A program made the position numbers and the translations under genes. DNA of 64,000 nucleotides from Verticillium longisporum (Eukaryota > Ascomycota > Sordariomycetes > Glomerellales > Plectosphaerellaceae): the NCBI GenBank assembly GCA_019188255.1, contig JAETXT010000003.1:3162001-3226000 (forward strand), given 5' to 3'. Position 1 is the first letter of the stretch; every line of letters begins with the position of its first letter. The notes under the pieces were generated by a model. It was not told the DNA's origin, searched no databases, and saw only the letters and a program-made list of their open reading frames with translations. This document shows positions 46,001-57,573 of this stretch, piece after piece.

Positions 46001-48197
46001 GCTCTTGGTCTGGTCGTTGGTTGGATGGGGGTGGCCCGGGCATAGCATCCGTGACAGATCGATTGGACCTGTTCTGGTCGTCTCTCGATCTGGTACATTC
46101 TTGACGAGCTTCCTTCCGGGGGTCGGGTTCACATCAAAACAAATTGGCTCGCCGTGCAGTGGAGCAGGCGAGAGCATCGTCGTCGTGACCGCCTGCCAGA
46201 ATCCCGATGCAAGGTCAACGTGGAACGACTAGGACAGTCGCTGCTGCACCTTTCTAACCTCCTCAGCGTCCAGAGTTGAGGCAAGGAGCATGGCACCTGC
46301 TTCTGGGGCCCAAGCAGGATGCCAAGACATGATGGCGTGTGGGCTGGTGGGTGGGCGCAACCAACGTGGCGGATGGAGCAAGCTCGAGGTGCTGACAGCG
46401 ACAGTGACGGTGACGGTGACGGTGACGGTGCCGGCGATGCTTGTCTACCTTACATTGACCGTCTTGGCTAGGTACGGTGAATCATCAGACAGCCTCCCAA
46501 GTATCTGCCATTGTCTGGCCATAGAAGAAGGAGAGCCCAAGTATCTAGGTGAGAGATGCCTCTAGGCATGCGATGCAATTCGAAGCGCAGTATCGAGATG
46601 GTATCAGGCTGGGATGTCGAATGGTTCATCGGCGGATGGCCCGCTACCGAAGGACCATCGTATGTAGACCAAGACGAGGTATCCCTTGGGAGTATCACAT
46701 ACAGACAGGTCTGGACCGCGTTTGGAACCGCCAAATTCCCCACGGCACGTCTCAGGGACGCTCAAAGGGCCCTCTTGGCCCTCTTATCCGGAGGGCTATA
46801 TTGGAACTGTCAGGCCCATAGGAGGTGGGGGGTCATTAGGCGGCCGAGGGGCTGGCGCTGACCGCACGCCGCGGCTGCTGATCTGTACCGTCTCTGGGTT
46901 GGCTTGGGCTCCATGCTCCATCCCGCATCCCGTCTTCGCTGCGCGTGCTGGCTGAGAAACGAGCTCTCCCCAAAAGGGGACTGACTGATGAAGGAAAGCC
47001 GTGCTGGCAACCACGGAAAGCAAGAAGAGACAAGGCACATTTCTCCTTACCATTCTGGGCCTTCCATCTGAGCTTCCATGCCCATTTGGCTGAGCTGATA
47101 ATTTCCTTTCTCCTTCCTACTCTCCATCTCTCCTCATTCGAATTGCTCCCGAATCACTCCTGAGCCAACAGTCAACCAGCCTACCTACCATCGACCATCG
47201 ACCACCGACCGCCGACCGACCCATCCTTTTATGAGCGACGGCCCTCTACCATCGACCCTCTGTCTCCTCCTGTCTGCCCGCCCCGATTGAGACCTTGCAT
47301 CGCCCGCCCACTGGGATCTCGATTGCCCATACGTTCTCTCGATGAGCACTTGACCCCCCTGCCCCGGGGACAATCGAGCCTATTACTTTCCATCCAGAAC
47401 CCCAACAACACTCGGCCGCCAGTAGTACCACCAGCACTGCGCTTTTCACCCGTGCCCCAGTGCATGTGGCATTGTCCTGAACGAGCCGTGCCTGTACCGC
47501 CGCCCGCCGTTCTTACCTCGCCTCCTGTCCGTTCCATCACCTCCACGACTCGGGCTCACCAGGGCCCCCCCTCGTCAATGGCCAGCGCTGCCTTGTGCTT
47601 CCAGTTGCCGCCACCACCGCCACCACCGTTGTCGCTTTTCTCGCCTGTGCCCGCGCTGACCAGGCCCCCAGGGTTCCTCCCACAGCGACCGACAGGACTT
47701 CCACCTCATCGTCCAGTGGGCACCTCCCCCGCACCTTTCCCCTGAAGTGAAGTGCTATGCTCCTGGGTCTTACCCCAATTCCCACGCAGACAGTACCTGC
47801 CCCCCGAAAGATCCTACTACGAACCACTCGCGGGAAGTCATCACCGCACCATCCCCGACAAGGGCAGAGAGTGGAGGCAACAGCAAGCTCCTCCTTCCTT
47901 TCTCTTTGCTTCGATTATTCGGGAAAGAGCCCGTGAGAGCACTGGACTGGACGCTTGGCCGTCTGATTTTTCTCTCCGTACCCCTCTTTCGATTCCCCTG
48001 TCGCCATCGCCTCCATCGCCATCGAGACTGGCACCGCCGCCTGTCCTGTCACACGTCCAGGCCCTTCGGTCTTCGGCCGGCCCCCTCCCCACGCCCCGCC
48101 CGTACCTCTAGGTAGGCGCTGCTTGCTGTTCTGGCCGCCTCTACACGTACCTCCTCGCCCAGCCAGCACTACCAGCACCATCCAAGCCGGCGCATTC
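43052..48197. other. Gene-poor stretch and leader of the histidine kinase gene
   Basis: About 5 kb with only short or compositionally implausible frames. It includes a TG run (45816-45827), a GACGGT-unit repeat (46402-46430), and, from about 47160, a pyrimidine-rich stretch that is probably the promoter and leader of the downstream kinase gene. In that stretch several upstream ATGs occur, including a complete 19-codon frame at 47231-47290 and ATG-AGC-ACT-TGA at 47342-47353. Confidence 0.5.
46402..46430. repeat. Hexanucleotide repeat, unit GTGACG
   Basis: Four to five consecutive GTGACG units in gene-poor sequence. Confidence 0.85.
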
Positions 48198-51100
48198 ATG
48201 CCGTTGGCCAACGACCATCACCACGACACAACCCGACCGATCTCGCCCACAGCCTCTCCCACTTCCCTCTGCGGTGGCACTCGCTCCTTCTTCTCTTCTG
48301 TCGAGCCTGCATCGTCGTCGTCGTTGTTGTCGCCTCTCTCTGCCACCTTTGCCACAGGCCCTGGTGCTCCTGGTTTTCCCTCTTCGCCAATTACGGCGCA
48401 CTCGTCCGCTTGGCCAACATCTCCCCTGCCAGGCAAGCACCACCTCTCCGCCTCCTTACCGCCATCCTCTGGCCCGCCTGCTTCCTCGCCTCGCACCGAC
48501 GTCCGCATCCACTCTTTCGCCCTCGATCGCCCACACGATAACGTTTGCCGATCCGATTTTCCAGTGAACTCCCACGTTGGCGACGACGTCATCAGAAGCA
48601 AGAGGCAGAACAGACGCTCTCACCACCTGGCTGGAGACGACTGGTCTTCTGCAGTCAGTCGGTATGGTTTGACCACAACGCCGACACCTCGCGACACTCT
48701 TTTCTCCACCTTCCCCCACGCGTCCACGACGTGGACGCCGACAAACCCCCGGTCGACGTATACGAAGCCTCAGCAACCCTCCCGACGACCCAACCCGCTC
48801 CCAGCGAAGCGGCCGTCCGAGGAGGATACAGCACGGTCTGGCGCAAAGTCGTCACCACTGAAGAAACCCCGCACTCGTCTGCTGCCGCCGCGTGCCATCG
48901 ATCTCTCCGGAGTCCCCAGGACACCGACAGCAGCCGCGGCTCTTGCACTGCTGAAGAGCGAGGGCGTCACTTCACCCTTGTTCTTCTCAAACTCGCCCAA
49001 TCCCATGTCGAGCCGTGCTCCGTTTCTTCCGCCTACAGACGCGGCCGCGGCGCTCCTGGCTCGCCTCCGGGAGGAGAATGATGTCCGCACAGTCAGGCTG
49101 CCCCGTGGCCATGTCAGCTCCGCGAGCCCGGCCCGCTCCGGCAGTACATCTGGAAGCGGCAGCTGGTCCTCCATCGAGCCCGGAGGCAGTTCTTCGAGAA
49201 GCCCCAGCAGCCAGTATCTACCCCCGGCCTGCAGCTGCTCAATGGCTGTGGCGTCATAGAGCTGCTTGAACAAGACGAGCGACCGACTTTTATCATCGAC
49301 CTCGCCAACCCCGTCAATGGCAACAATCTCTCGCTGCACCTCATCTACGCCAATGCCTCTCTCAGAGCCTCCAGCGGCGTCCTTGAACTTCTCTCGCTCG
49401 ACGGCGAGAAGGCTGAAAAGGATCGAAACTACACCAATTTCAAGGCATGGGTGATGAGCCACACGAAAAACAACGAAGGCATGGACGTCTGCCTTTCCTC
49501 ACATCTATATGGTAATATAAACTGGACATGTTCGACGTTGCGCAAGAGGTTTCGCTTCGTCAGTGGCAACACTAGTGCTGTGTCATTAATGCCCTCCTCG
49601 CCTGGCACGGCCAAGGAGGCACAAGTGCTCGAAGAGCGCACCAGAGGCCCGACGCCCACCTCGAACGCTTCCGACACACCGCTAGCCAACGAACCCGACT
49701 ATTTCGGTGTCGAGCTGCAACCAGAGATGCCCATGGATTTGGTTCCGACCGGCGACAGCGCCATGCAAAACGGTATCGACGAGTGCCTTGAGGAGAGGCA
49801 CCACAGCGACGAATTTACGCAGCACGTCTTCAAAGCAGGTCTCCTTCGACCATCGTTTGACTGGACGCGGATCACTATAACACCCGAACTCAGTGAACAT
49901 ATTCTCTTTGCCCGCAATACCGACTGGGGCGCCACGTCGCTCGGTCCGATAGAGTATTGGAGCGCCGATCTCAGGGCCATGGCCAACATGGTCATGGGTA
50001 GCCCGCATCCAGCGGCCCTATACTGGGGTCCTGAATTTGTCACTATTTACAACGAGGCCTACATCGAGCTCGCCGGCCAGAAGCACCCCTCTCTTATGGG
50101 CATGCGCTACGCCGATGCGTGGAGCGAAATTTGGGATGACTTGCAACCCATCATGCAGAGCGCGTGGGATTCCGGCCAGTCCACTCTCAAGAATGACAAT
50201 CAGCTCTTCATCGATCGTCACGGCTTCACCGAAGAGGCCTTCTTTTCATGGTCGCTCGTGCCCCTTGTCGGCAGCGATGGTGAGGTCGTCGGAATCTATA
50301 ACCCGGCCTTTGAGAACACCAGGCGCAAGGTGAATGAACGCCGCATGCTCACGCTGCGCGAGGTAGGCGAGAAGACGGCAGCAGCCCGTGACGTTCGAAG
50401 CTTCTGGCCACGCGTACGTGAAGGCCTCGAATACAACGACATTGATATTCCGTTTGCCTTGATTTACTCAGTCAAGGACGACAGCGAAAGCGAAATGTCT
50501 TCGATGCATTCTGGCAGTGTCGCGTATCCCCCGCTACTTCAGTTGGAGGGTGCCATTGGCATCAACGAGGACCATCCTGCCGCCATTCCCGATCTGAACC
50601 TGAGAGCCTCGGACGAAGGGTTCGCCCCCTACATGCGACAATCGATGTCGATGCACGGCACGCCCGTTGTTCTCTCAGCGGAGGCAGGTACGCTGCCGCT
50701 TGATCTCATTGACGGTATCTCGTGGCGAGGATTCGGAGACGCGTCGAGGACGGTAGTCGTACTGCCTGTACACCCTACAACGGCAGGTGACTCGGTGGTG
50801 GGCTTCATTGTGATGGGCACCAACCCTCGCCGCCCTTACGACGACGACTATCAGCTCTTCATCCACCTGCTCTCCCGACAGCTTGCAACCTCGCTGGCCT
50901 CTGTTGTCCTTTTCGAAGAAGAGATTAAGCGAGGGCAGCGCGCTGCCAGACTCGCCGCGCTTGACCGCGAGGAGCTACGCACTGAGCTCATTCTGCGAAC
51001 GCAGGAAGCTGTGGAGAGCGAGTACAAATTCACTCGGATGGCCGAGTTTGCCCCTGTTGGCATGTTCATCGCCAACGGCGCGGGCCAGTTCAATTTCGCC

Positions 51101-52947
51101 AACGACACGTGGTGGCAAATTTCACGACACCCCCGAGGAGAGGACAGTACGGACACCTGGATGCAGAGCATTCGAGACGAGGACCGTGCCGGCGTAGAAA
51201 TGGTGTGGCAGGCGCTTCTCACACACAAGGTAGCCATTACGCATGAATTCAGATTCAAGTGTAGCCGCCAGAACGGTGACAACACCATCGACACGTGGGT
51301 GTTGATGAGTGCCTTCCCCGAACGAGACGAAGAAGGCAATCTCAAGAGTATTTTTGGCTGCATCACAGACATCTCGTCGCAGAAGTGGGCCGAGGCCTTC
51401 CAGATGCAGCGCAGAGAAGAAGCCGTCGAGCTCAAGCGCCAACAAGAGAACTTTATTGATATCACGAGCCACGAGATGCGCAACCCTCTGAGTGCCATCT
51501 TGCAATGTGCTGATGAGATTGCGAACACGACGGCCCGCTACCGTGAGCATCCAGACGCTCAACCCGTACAGACGCTCCTGGATGTCTGCACTGAAGCGGC
51601 GAACACCATCAATCTCTGCGCCAGTCACCAGCACCGCATCGTCGATGACATCCTGACACTTTCCAAGCTAGATTCGCAGCTTCTTCTCGTTACGCCGGTC
51701 GACGCGCACCCTGTCAATATTGTCGAGAACGTCCTCAAAATGTTTGAGGCCGAGGTTCAGGCGCACGACATTGAGCTCCAGTTCAGTACGCTGTCCGCTT
51801 ACACCGACTACGGCATTGATTGGGTCAGGCTTGACCCTTCACGACTACGACAAGTGCTGATCAACTTAATGACTAATGCTATAAAATTCACACAAAACCG
51901 CCAAGAGCGGCGCATTTCCATAACCTTGACGGCGTCTCGAGACCTTTCCGAGGTCAAGGAAACCTCGCTGTACTTCCCCAGCCGCAGGAGCGATCTTCGC
52001 AACCTGACTAGCGACAAGGACTGGGGCGATGGCGACGAGATGAACCTGCACTTCTCTGTCCAAGATACAGGCCCCGGGTTGCGGGAAGAGGAGAAGAAGA
52101 TTCTGTTCCAAAGGTTCTCCCAAGCGTCACCACGCACACACGTGCAGTATGGCGGCTCCGGGCTCGGGCTCTTCATCTCTCGCATGCTCACCGAGCTGCA
52201 AGGCGGCCAGATTGGTGTGGTTTCAAAAGAGGGTCTCGGTAGCACCTTTTCATTCTTCATCAAGTGTCGCAAAACAGCCATGCCCGCGGAGGAGTCGAGC
52301 GTGGCGGCGAACCGCGTAGCCCGGCCAGGCAGGGTCTCGACGCCCACGACACCCCCACCGCCGACAAGAATGATCCGCCGTCCGTCTCACCGTCCGGCAG
52401 CGGACGCTTCACAATCGCCGGGCCCCGTGCCCGCGCCGGGCCCAACACCCTCCAAGACGGGTCATGATGTGCTCATCGTCGAAGACAACATTGTCAACCA
52501 AAAGGTCTTGCAACGGCAGCTAAAGAACTGTGGCAACGTCACGCATGTGGCCAACCACGGCGGCGAAGCTCTGGACGCCTTGAAAAAGTGTCGCTTCTGG
52601 ACAGGCAAGGAGAGCGAGGGTTACCATCTGAGCGTCATCCTGATGGACCTCGAAATGCCCGTAATGGACGGCATGACGTGTGCCAGGCGGATCCGCGAGC
52701 TGGAGCGAGAAGGTGTGCTCATCGACCACATCCCCATCATTGCTGTCACAGCATACGCTCGGCCTGAGCAGATTGAGGATGCAAAGGCTGCGGGCATTGT
52801 ACGTTTTGGCTCGTCTTCCTACTCTTGACATTGCATTAACAAGTGCACTAGGATGATGTGATATCGAAACCGTTCAGGATACCAGACCTGACGGCCAAGA
52901 TGAACGAGCTTGTTTCCAAGTACAACAAGCTGACCGTGAACAACTGA
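48198..52947 (+). CDS. Hybrid histidine kinase with PAS/GAF sensors and receiver domain, one frameshift
   Basis: Two exons, 48198-52798 and 52852-52947, give about 1565 residues after one correction (C5 run 49221-49225, or a few bases earlier). The start MPLANDHHHD leads a disordered about 330-residue Ser/Pro-rich region. Sensor modules follow: a PAS-like domain (about 565-720, ALYWGPEFVTIYNEAY), a GAF-like domain (about 735-915) and a second PAS (about 940-1065). The HisKA H-box is DITSHEMRNPLSA (His about 1092). The ATPase has NLMTNAIKFTQ, DTGPGLREEE and GGSGLGLFIS. The receiver has VLIVEDNIVNQK and phospho-acceptor Asp about 1484 in LMDLEMPVMDG. The last intron (donor GTACGT, acceptor CACTAG) adds DDVISKPF with the conserved receiver Lys. 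Such cytosolic hybrids signal through Ypd1 to Skn7/Ssk1. No membrane helix is seen, and the stimulus is unknown. Confidence 0.92.
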
Positions 52948-54014
52948 TTGGACTTTCTCATCCCTCTATCTCTGGCGACAAGATAGACTTGCGGCTGGGG
53001 TGCTAGATTGGCGCAACTAAGCGAGGTGTTGATGGTTGAGGTATTGTTTGGCACTCTCTTGCGACGTTGGAGGTCTGGCTGCATGTTTGCATCTGTCCTC
53101 TCGCTCCCTCTCCGTCTGTGTGAGGCTGGCAGGCTGCTCAGAATGGCGTTTGGGTGTTTTTCTTGTCCACTTTCTTCTTTTTTTTTTTTCGTTGCGAACA
53201 GGAATCGGGTCTCATAGTGAGGTTTCCCAGAGAGGAATTGACATTACGGGATGGAGATCAAAACCAGTTGGAAATTAGGCCATGGCAAGGCCTCTAGTTT
53301 GCGCGGTTCGCGATAGCATAGGCCTGGTGACCTGGGCAGAGCGGCGGGGGGGACCAATGTGGTCTCGGCGTTTTGGATTTTTTGGAGCATAATACCTAGG
53401 TCGCTAGAGAACACGATACAAACGATCATGATGGAAGTAACTTGGCTACTGGCTGGTGTGGTGCTACTTGAATGGGGTTCGCCCGTCTCTTTCCATCTTG
53501 CATTGAAGGGCAACCAGATGAGGGTCTTGAGCCATGCACTGCGGTTGCATGATGGACCTTCCATGAACACTTCCTCCTCGGTGGAGAACCTGTGGTCAAG
53601 TCATGCTTGGTCAAGTCATGCTTGGCCAAGGTCGACTTGATTCTTGGTCCATTGCATCGTCAGCTCCATTGGTCGTATGGATGATCTCTGATGTTGGGCC
53701 AAGCCGATAAGGATCGATATCGTGATGCTCGCTTACCTAATCACCTAATCGGAACAATTTGCACACTCGCTCTCTCCCAGCTCGAACCTCGACAACGCTG
53801 AGCTCCACGTTCTTCCTCCTTGTCCCCTGATCCAGCCAACGAGGCACGCACGACAATCAACCCCCCGTCCAGCCCGACCCAATCCTGCCTTGTCAATCTA
53901 TCCTGCTGAAAAAGGGGGGCAGCGGGACGCCGGAGGACGAAGCAGATCCGAAAACAAACAAACGAGACAAACGGAACACACACGCAGACGAACGAGGAGA
54001 ACCGACAGGGCACG
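52948..54014. other. Intergenic
   Basis: Contains a two-unit repeat GGTCAAGTCATGCTT (about 53593-53626) and a purine-rich leader before the RGG gene. No gene is seen. Confidence 0.5.
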
Positions 54015-55217
54015 ATGCACTCGACTCTTCGATCCGCCACAGGCCGCACGCGCCTCGAGGCGCAGCGCACACGCGACGCAGTGGCGAGCTGCATTCGACA
54101 CTTTTCCGCGTCGGGCTTCTTCGCCGAGGAGAACAACAGCAACAGCAGCAGCAAGCCGCCGCAGCAGAACAACAACAAGCCCGTGGACGGCCGCTCGCGG
54201 TCGAGGGCCGCGGCGAGCGAGATCAGCAGCCTGCTTCGCGGCACATCGGCGTCGTCGGGGGCCCGCGGCGGGCGCGGCGGTCTCGACGACGCGCGGAGCT
54301 TCCGCGGACGGGGCGTCGAGCGCAAGACGCCGCTCAACGTCATTGGGCTGCGGAGCGTGCCGAGGGAGGGCGGCGCGGGCATCGTGCAGGTGCCTGCTGG
54401 GTTTGGAGGCCGTGGCGGCGGTGCGGCGAGGGGCTCGTTCCGCGGTCGGGGCGGGTTCGGCGGCGGGCGTGGTGGACGCGGCGGCGCTGGGTTCGGTGGG
54501 CGCGGTGGCGGCGGCGGCGCTGGCATGCGTGGACGCGGTGGTCGCGGCGGTAGGGGCGGACGCGGACGCGGCGGGCGTGGACGTGGAGGTGACAGGGCGG
54601 GCGGCGACCGCGACGTCGAGAACGACAGCAAGATGAACCAGCGGTCGCTGGACCGGTACTTTGTGCCGGCGACGGCCGAGGAGCAGGCGTACGCCGACGG
54701 CCTGCAGTTTGGCGAGGCCTCGAGCTTCCGCCCCGACGCCGTGACGCTCGATTCGCTGACGGGCTGGGGCCCTGCGGTCGCCGGCGACGGCGAGCGCGCC
54801 AAGGTCGAGTCTGTCATGCAGAACCTGCGCATCCTGGGCGGCGCGCAGCCCTTTGAGCCGCGTCACCTCGGCGTGCCCGAGTGGACGGCGAAGGAGCTCG
54901 CCAAGACGGACAACGGCATGCACTTTTTCGACACAAAGGAGGAGAGGGCGCACTTTGTCGCGAGCCAGCCCGACTTCAAGATTGAGGGCGCCGAGGAGGC
55001 CGTGCGCAAGGTCGTCCTGGGGCGCGCCGTCAAGGGCGAGCACGAGAAGCCGCAGTACAGCGAGGGCAAGAAGCCAGTCGACTTGGCGAGGAACGCGCAT
55101 CTCAAGGAGCCGACGTACAGGGAGAAGGACGTTGAGACCTTTGAGGCCAAGGTGAAGCAGCTCATTGCTTCGAAGAAGGGCAGCGCCGGGCAGCAGGGCA
55201 AGAAGGCGCAGGCTTAG
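54015..55217 (+). CDS. RGG-box protein, probably mitochondrial, function unknown
   Basis: A single-exon gene of 400 residues. The N-terminus MHSTLRSATGRTRLEAQRTR ... RHFSASGFF is Arg/Ser-rich, and RHFS/A is a plausible processing site, suggesting mitochondrial import. Residues about 80-200 are an RGG/RG-rich array (GGRGGRGGAGFGGRGGG type), which in other proteins binds RNA. The C-terminal half (MNQRSLDRYFVPATAEEQAYADGL, FEPRHLGVPEWTAKELAKTDNGMHFF, THE-like KIEGAEEAVRKVVLG) is not low complexity and looks like a conserved domain, but I do not recognise the family. A small-ribosomal-subunit or mitochondrial RNA role would fit, given its composition and its convergent neighbour (a mitochondrial recycling factor), but this is inference. 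No frame break despite the extreme GC content. Confidence 0.75.
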   Translation: MHSTLRSATGRTRLEAQRTRDAVASCIRHFSASGFFAEENNSNSSSKPPQQNNNKPVDGRSRSRAAASEISSLLRGTSASSGARGGRGGLDDARSFRGRGVERKTPLNVIGLRSVPREGGAGIVQVPAGFGGRGGGAARGSFRGRGGFGGGRGGRGGAGFGGRGGGGGAGMRGRGGRGGRGGRGRGGRGRGGDRAGGDRDVENDSKMNQRSLDRYFVPATAEEQAYADGLQFGEASSFRPDAVTLDSLTGWGPAVAGDGERAKVESVMQNLRILGGAQPFEPRHLGVPEWTAKELAKTDNGMHFFDTKEERAHFVASQPDFKIEGAEEAVRKVVLGRAVKGEHEKPQYSEGKKPVDLARNAHLKEPTYREKDVETFEAKVKQLIASKKGSAGQQGKKAQA

Positions 55218-55477
55218 GGCGGGGGAGAAGCCGGGGGAAAGTATATGTATAACAATCTGAGGCAGGGGTCCTCACTGTACTGTCTGTTAGAGATCACACA
55301 CACACGCATTGTACATCAGAATTGGGGTCTTCTTTGCAAAAACAAATTCCGATCTGCAAAAGGGCATATAGCTGATCGTCGCCTGACCATCCGACTCCTC
55401 TTTTCTCCCCTGTTTCCAACATACATGTCACGTCTTATCCTACATGCTGCGCCCAAAATGATGACGACGGCGCCGCC

Positions 55478-56433
55478 CTACTTGAACCTCTGCAGCGTCT
55501 GCTTCTCCACCTGGTCGATGCCGTCCATGACCTTGTTCTGCTGCTTCTGCGCCTCGGCATCGACCCTCTTGCGCAGGTCGGGCCCAATCTCCTTTTGCAT
55601 GGCCCACTTGGCGACGACCTTCTTCCTGCGGTCGCTCGCATGGCGCACCCTCTCGCGCCAGGCGAGGGTCAGCGCCTTGGCCTTGGCGACAAGATCCTCC
55701 TTGCGCTCGGGCTCGACCTTGAGCAGCAGCTCGAGGTCGTTGTCCGGGCTCGGCTGGGGCTGCTGGTTAAAGTCGGGGCTCGCCTGGACGGCGTCGGAGA
55801 TGGGCTTGAGGTGGGCCCTGTCGTGGGCGAGCAGGGCGACGGTGCGGCCGCCCTTGGGGACGACCTGGGCGAGCTCGCGCAGCGGAAGCGCTCGGGGGAC
55901 TTGGGGTCGGGGGCCACGGGCAGGGCGCCGATCGAGTCGGGGTTGAAGCGGCCGCCCGTGGCGAGGCGGCGGAGGGCGTCGCGGAAGTGCGTGTCGAGGG
56001 CCGCCCAGCGGGATGTGAGGTCGTCCGTGTTGAGGGGGTCGGCGGGGTCGGGTTTGGGGTGCCTCGCGGCGTCGGCGTCGTCGTCGTGGTCGGAGGCCGA
56101 CGTCGAGGCCGAGTTTCGGGAGGACGAGGACGGCGATGGTGATGAGGAGGGGTTGTTCTCTTGCTGCTCGACCATCTTCTTGGCTTTGGACTTCTTGAGG
56201 GCCGCGGGCGTCGTGTGGAAGCTGCGGGACGGCGTGGAGGCTGCTCTCGGGCGCACCACCACGAGAGCGGCGGTGCTCCCGAGAGCGGCGGACATGGGAG
56301 CTACATTCTGGCTTGGAGACAGTGTCAGACAGGGTTCGTGTTGGGTGCCTCCATGTTTGACGTACCTTGCTGCAGCTCTGATGATAGCATTGGCGCGTGG
56401 GAGGGCCAGCCTGTGGGCGCGGAAGCTGTTCAT
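55478..56433 (-). CDS. Mitochondrial ribosome recycling factor, one frameshift
   Basis: A frame running from ATG 56433 to the stop at 55478 gives about 318 residues after one correction. Starting at ATG 56295 (MSAALGSTAALVVVRPRAAS) gives about 272 residues and a good presequence. A GTACGT donor and CAG acceptor inside 56298-56365 suggest a 58-nt 5' intron, but splicing it closes the frame as written, so the 5' end is unresolved. The presequence ends near RSFHTTPAALKKSKAKK, then an acidic, Ser-rich linker. The recycling-factor domain has LRELAQVVPKGGRTVALLAHD, SDAVQASPDFNQQPQPSPDN, ALTLAWRERVRHASDRRKK and ending DGIDQVEKQTLQRFK. The frame breaks at GG 55884-55885; one more base joins SPERF to PLRELAQ. 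It releases ribosomes from mRNA after termination in mitochondria. Confidence 0.85.
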
Positions 56434-57573
56434 CTTGACGATTGATGGGGATCGTGTGATGGCGGAGGTGTAGTTGGTTGCGTCAGGTTCAGTCAGCTAC
56501 CCACCTCTTCGACAGGTACTTTAGGGTACCTACCTGACCCAAGTACGACGGTAACAAGGCTGCTGTAGCGGTGGGTCACTTCACGGCAGTTCAGCCTGAC
56601 AGTGCCCTGGCCTGTGCAAGTGTGGAGCGCCAGTGCTTCACAGCTGGCTGTTCGTACGTGATCTGTGAGCCGCATCATGGAGACAACATTCGGTCATGTT
56701 GCCCAACTGATGCATGCATGGCCTTCTTATTCCTGGCTGTGCAACAATCGGCCTCGTATTGGAGCACGATATGAACAACAACACGATGACTCCAGCGTCT
56801 GCCCAAAAGACTGCACCATCGTGAAGGACGTCTCCAGAATCAAGCCACGCCTCCATCACAGCTGTCACTCACCACCATCACGACGAACGACAGCATCACG
56901 TCACGATGGCCCATGAAAAATGCCAACACGCAAGAGCTCTATTAATTATTACTGTGCGAATGCGTCCGGCATGGTGCCCACCCTAGTGGCAGACACGCAT
57001 GGCCTTCAGCAACCCGAAAAGCCTTCCCATCCCCTCCAACGGTGTCCACCCTACTGTGCTCTCAAACTTCTGAAGTCCGACCGAGTCTTCCCAACCGGTC
57101 CCATAGTTTCAAAACCAAGCAGCCGACCACCTTCGACGAAGAATGAGAGTTCCTTCGTTTTTTGAGATTTTTGTGGGTTTTCTTCGTGTTCATGATTGTC
57201 TCGAAACGACGGGTATACGGGGTATCAAAGCACAAAGGCAGGTGTCGATACGGGAAAAACAGGACAACGAAATAAGCCAGATCTGGCGTGACGGTGCTGA
57301 ACAGGTCAGAGTCGGGACGAGGCTTGCGCCGGCGGTACCCAACCATCTGCCCGTCTGCTGATGCGAATATGCATAAAAACAAAAGTAGGAAAGGGTATCA
57401 GAGAGCCTATTTTTGACGGGGTATCTTGGAAATGCAGATCCGATTCCCGACCAAAACCGTTGGCGTGATGTGTTGCGTCGTTGCTCTTGCGATGTCGAAC
57501 TGGTGCGTGGAAAACAAACTGGCGGCCACCATCAGACGTGCGACCTCCGGAGCGGCATGCTGAAGCGAGCGCT
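56434..57573. other. Intergenic
   Basis: A GGTACT/GGTACCTACC cluster (56514-56537) lies about 80 bp upstream of the recycling-factor start. No gene is seen. Confidence 0.55.

Noticed and set aside
53741..55100. Two long minus-strand frames opposite the RGG gene
   Set aside because: Pro/Arg- and Ala-rich shadows of a GGC-repeat coding strand; no domain or plausible start.
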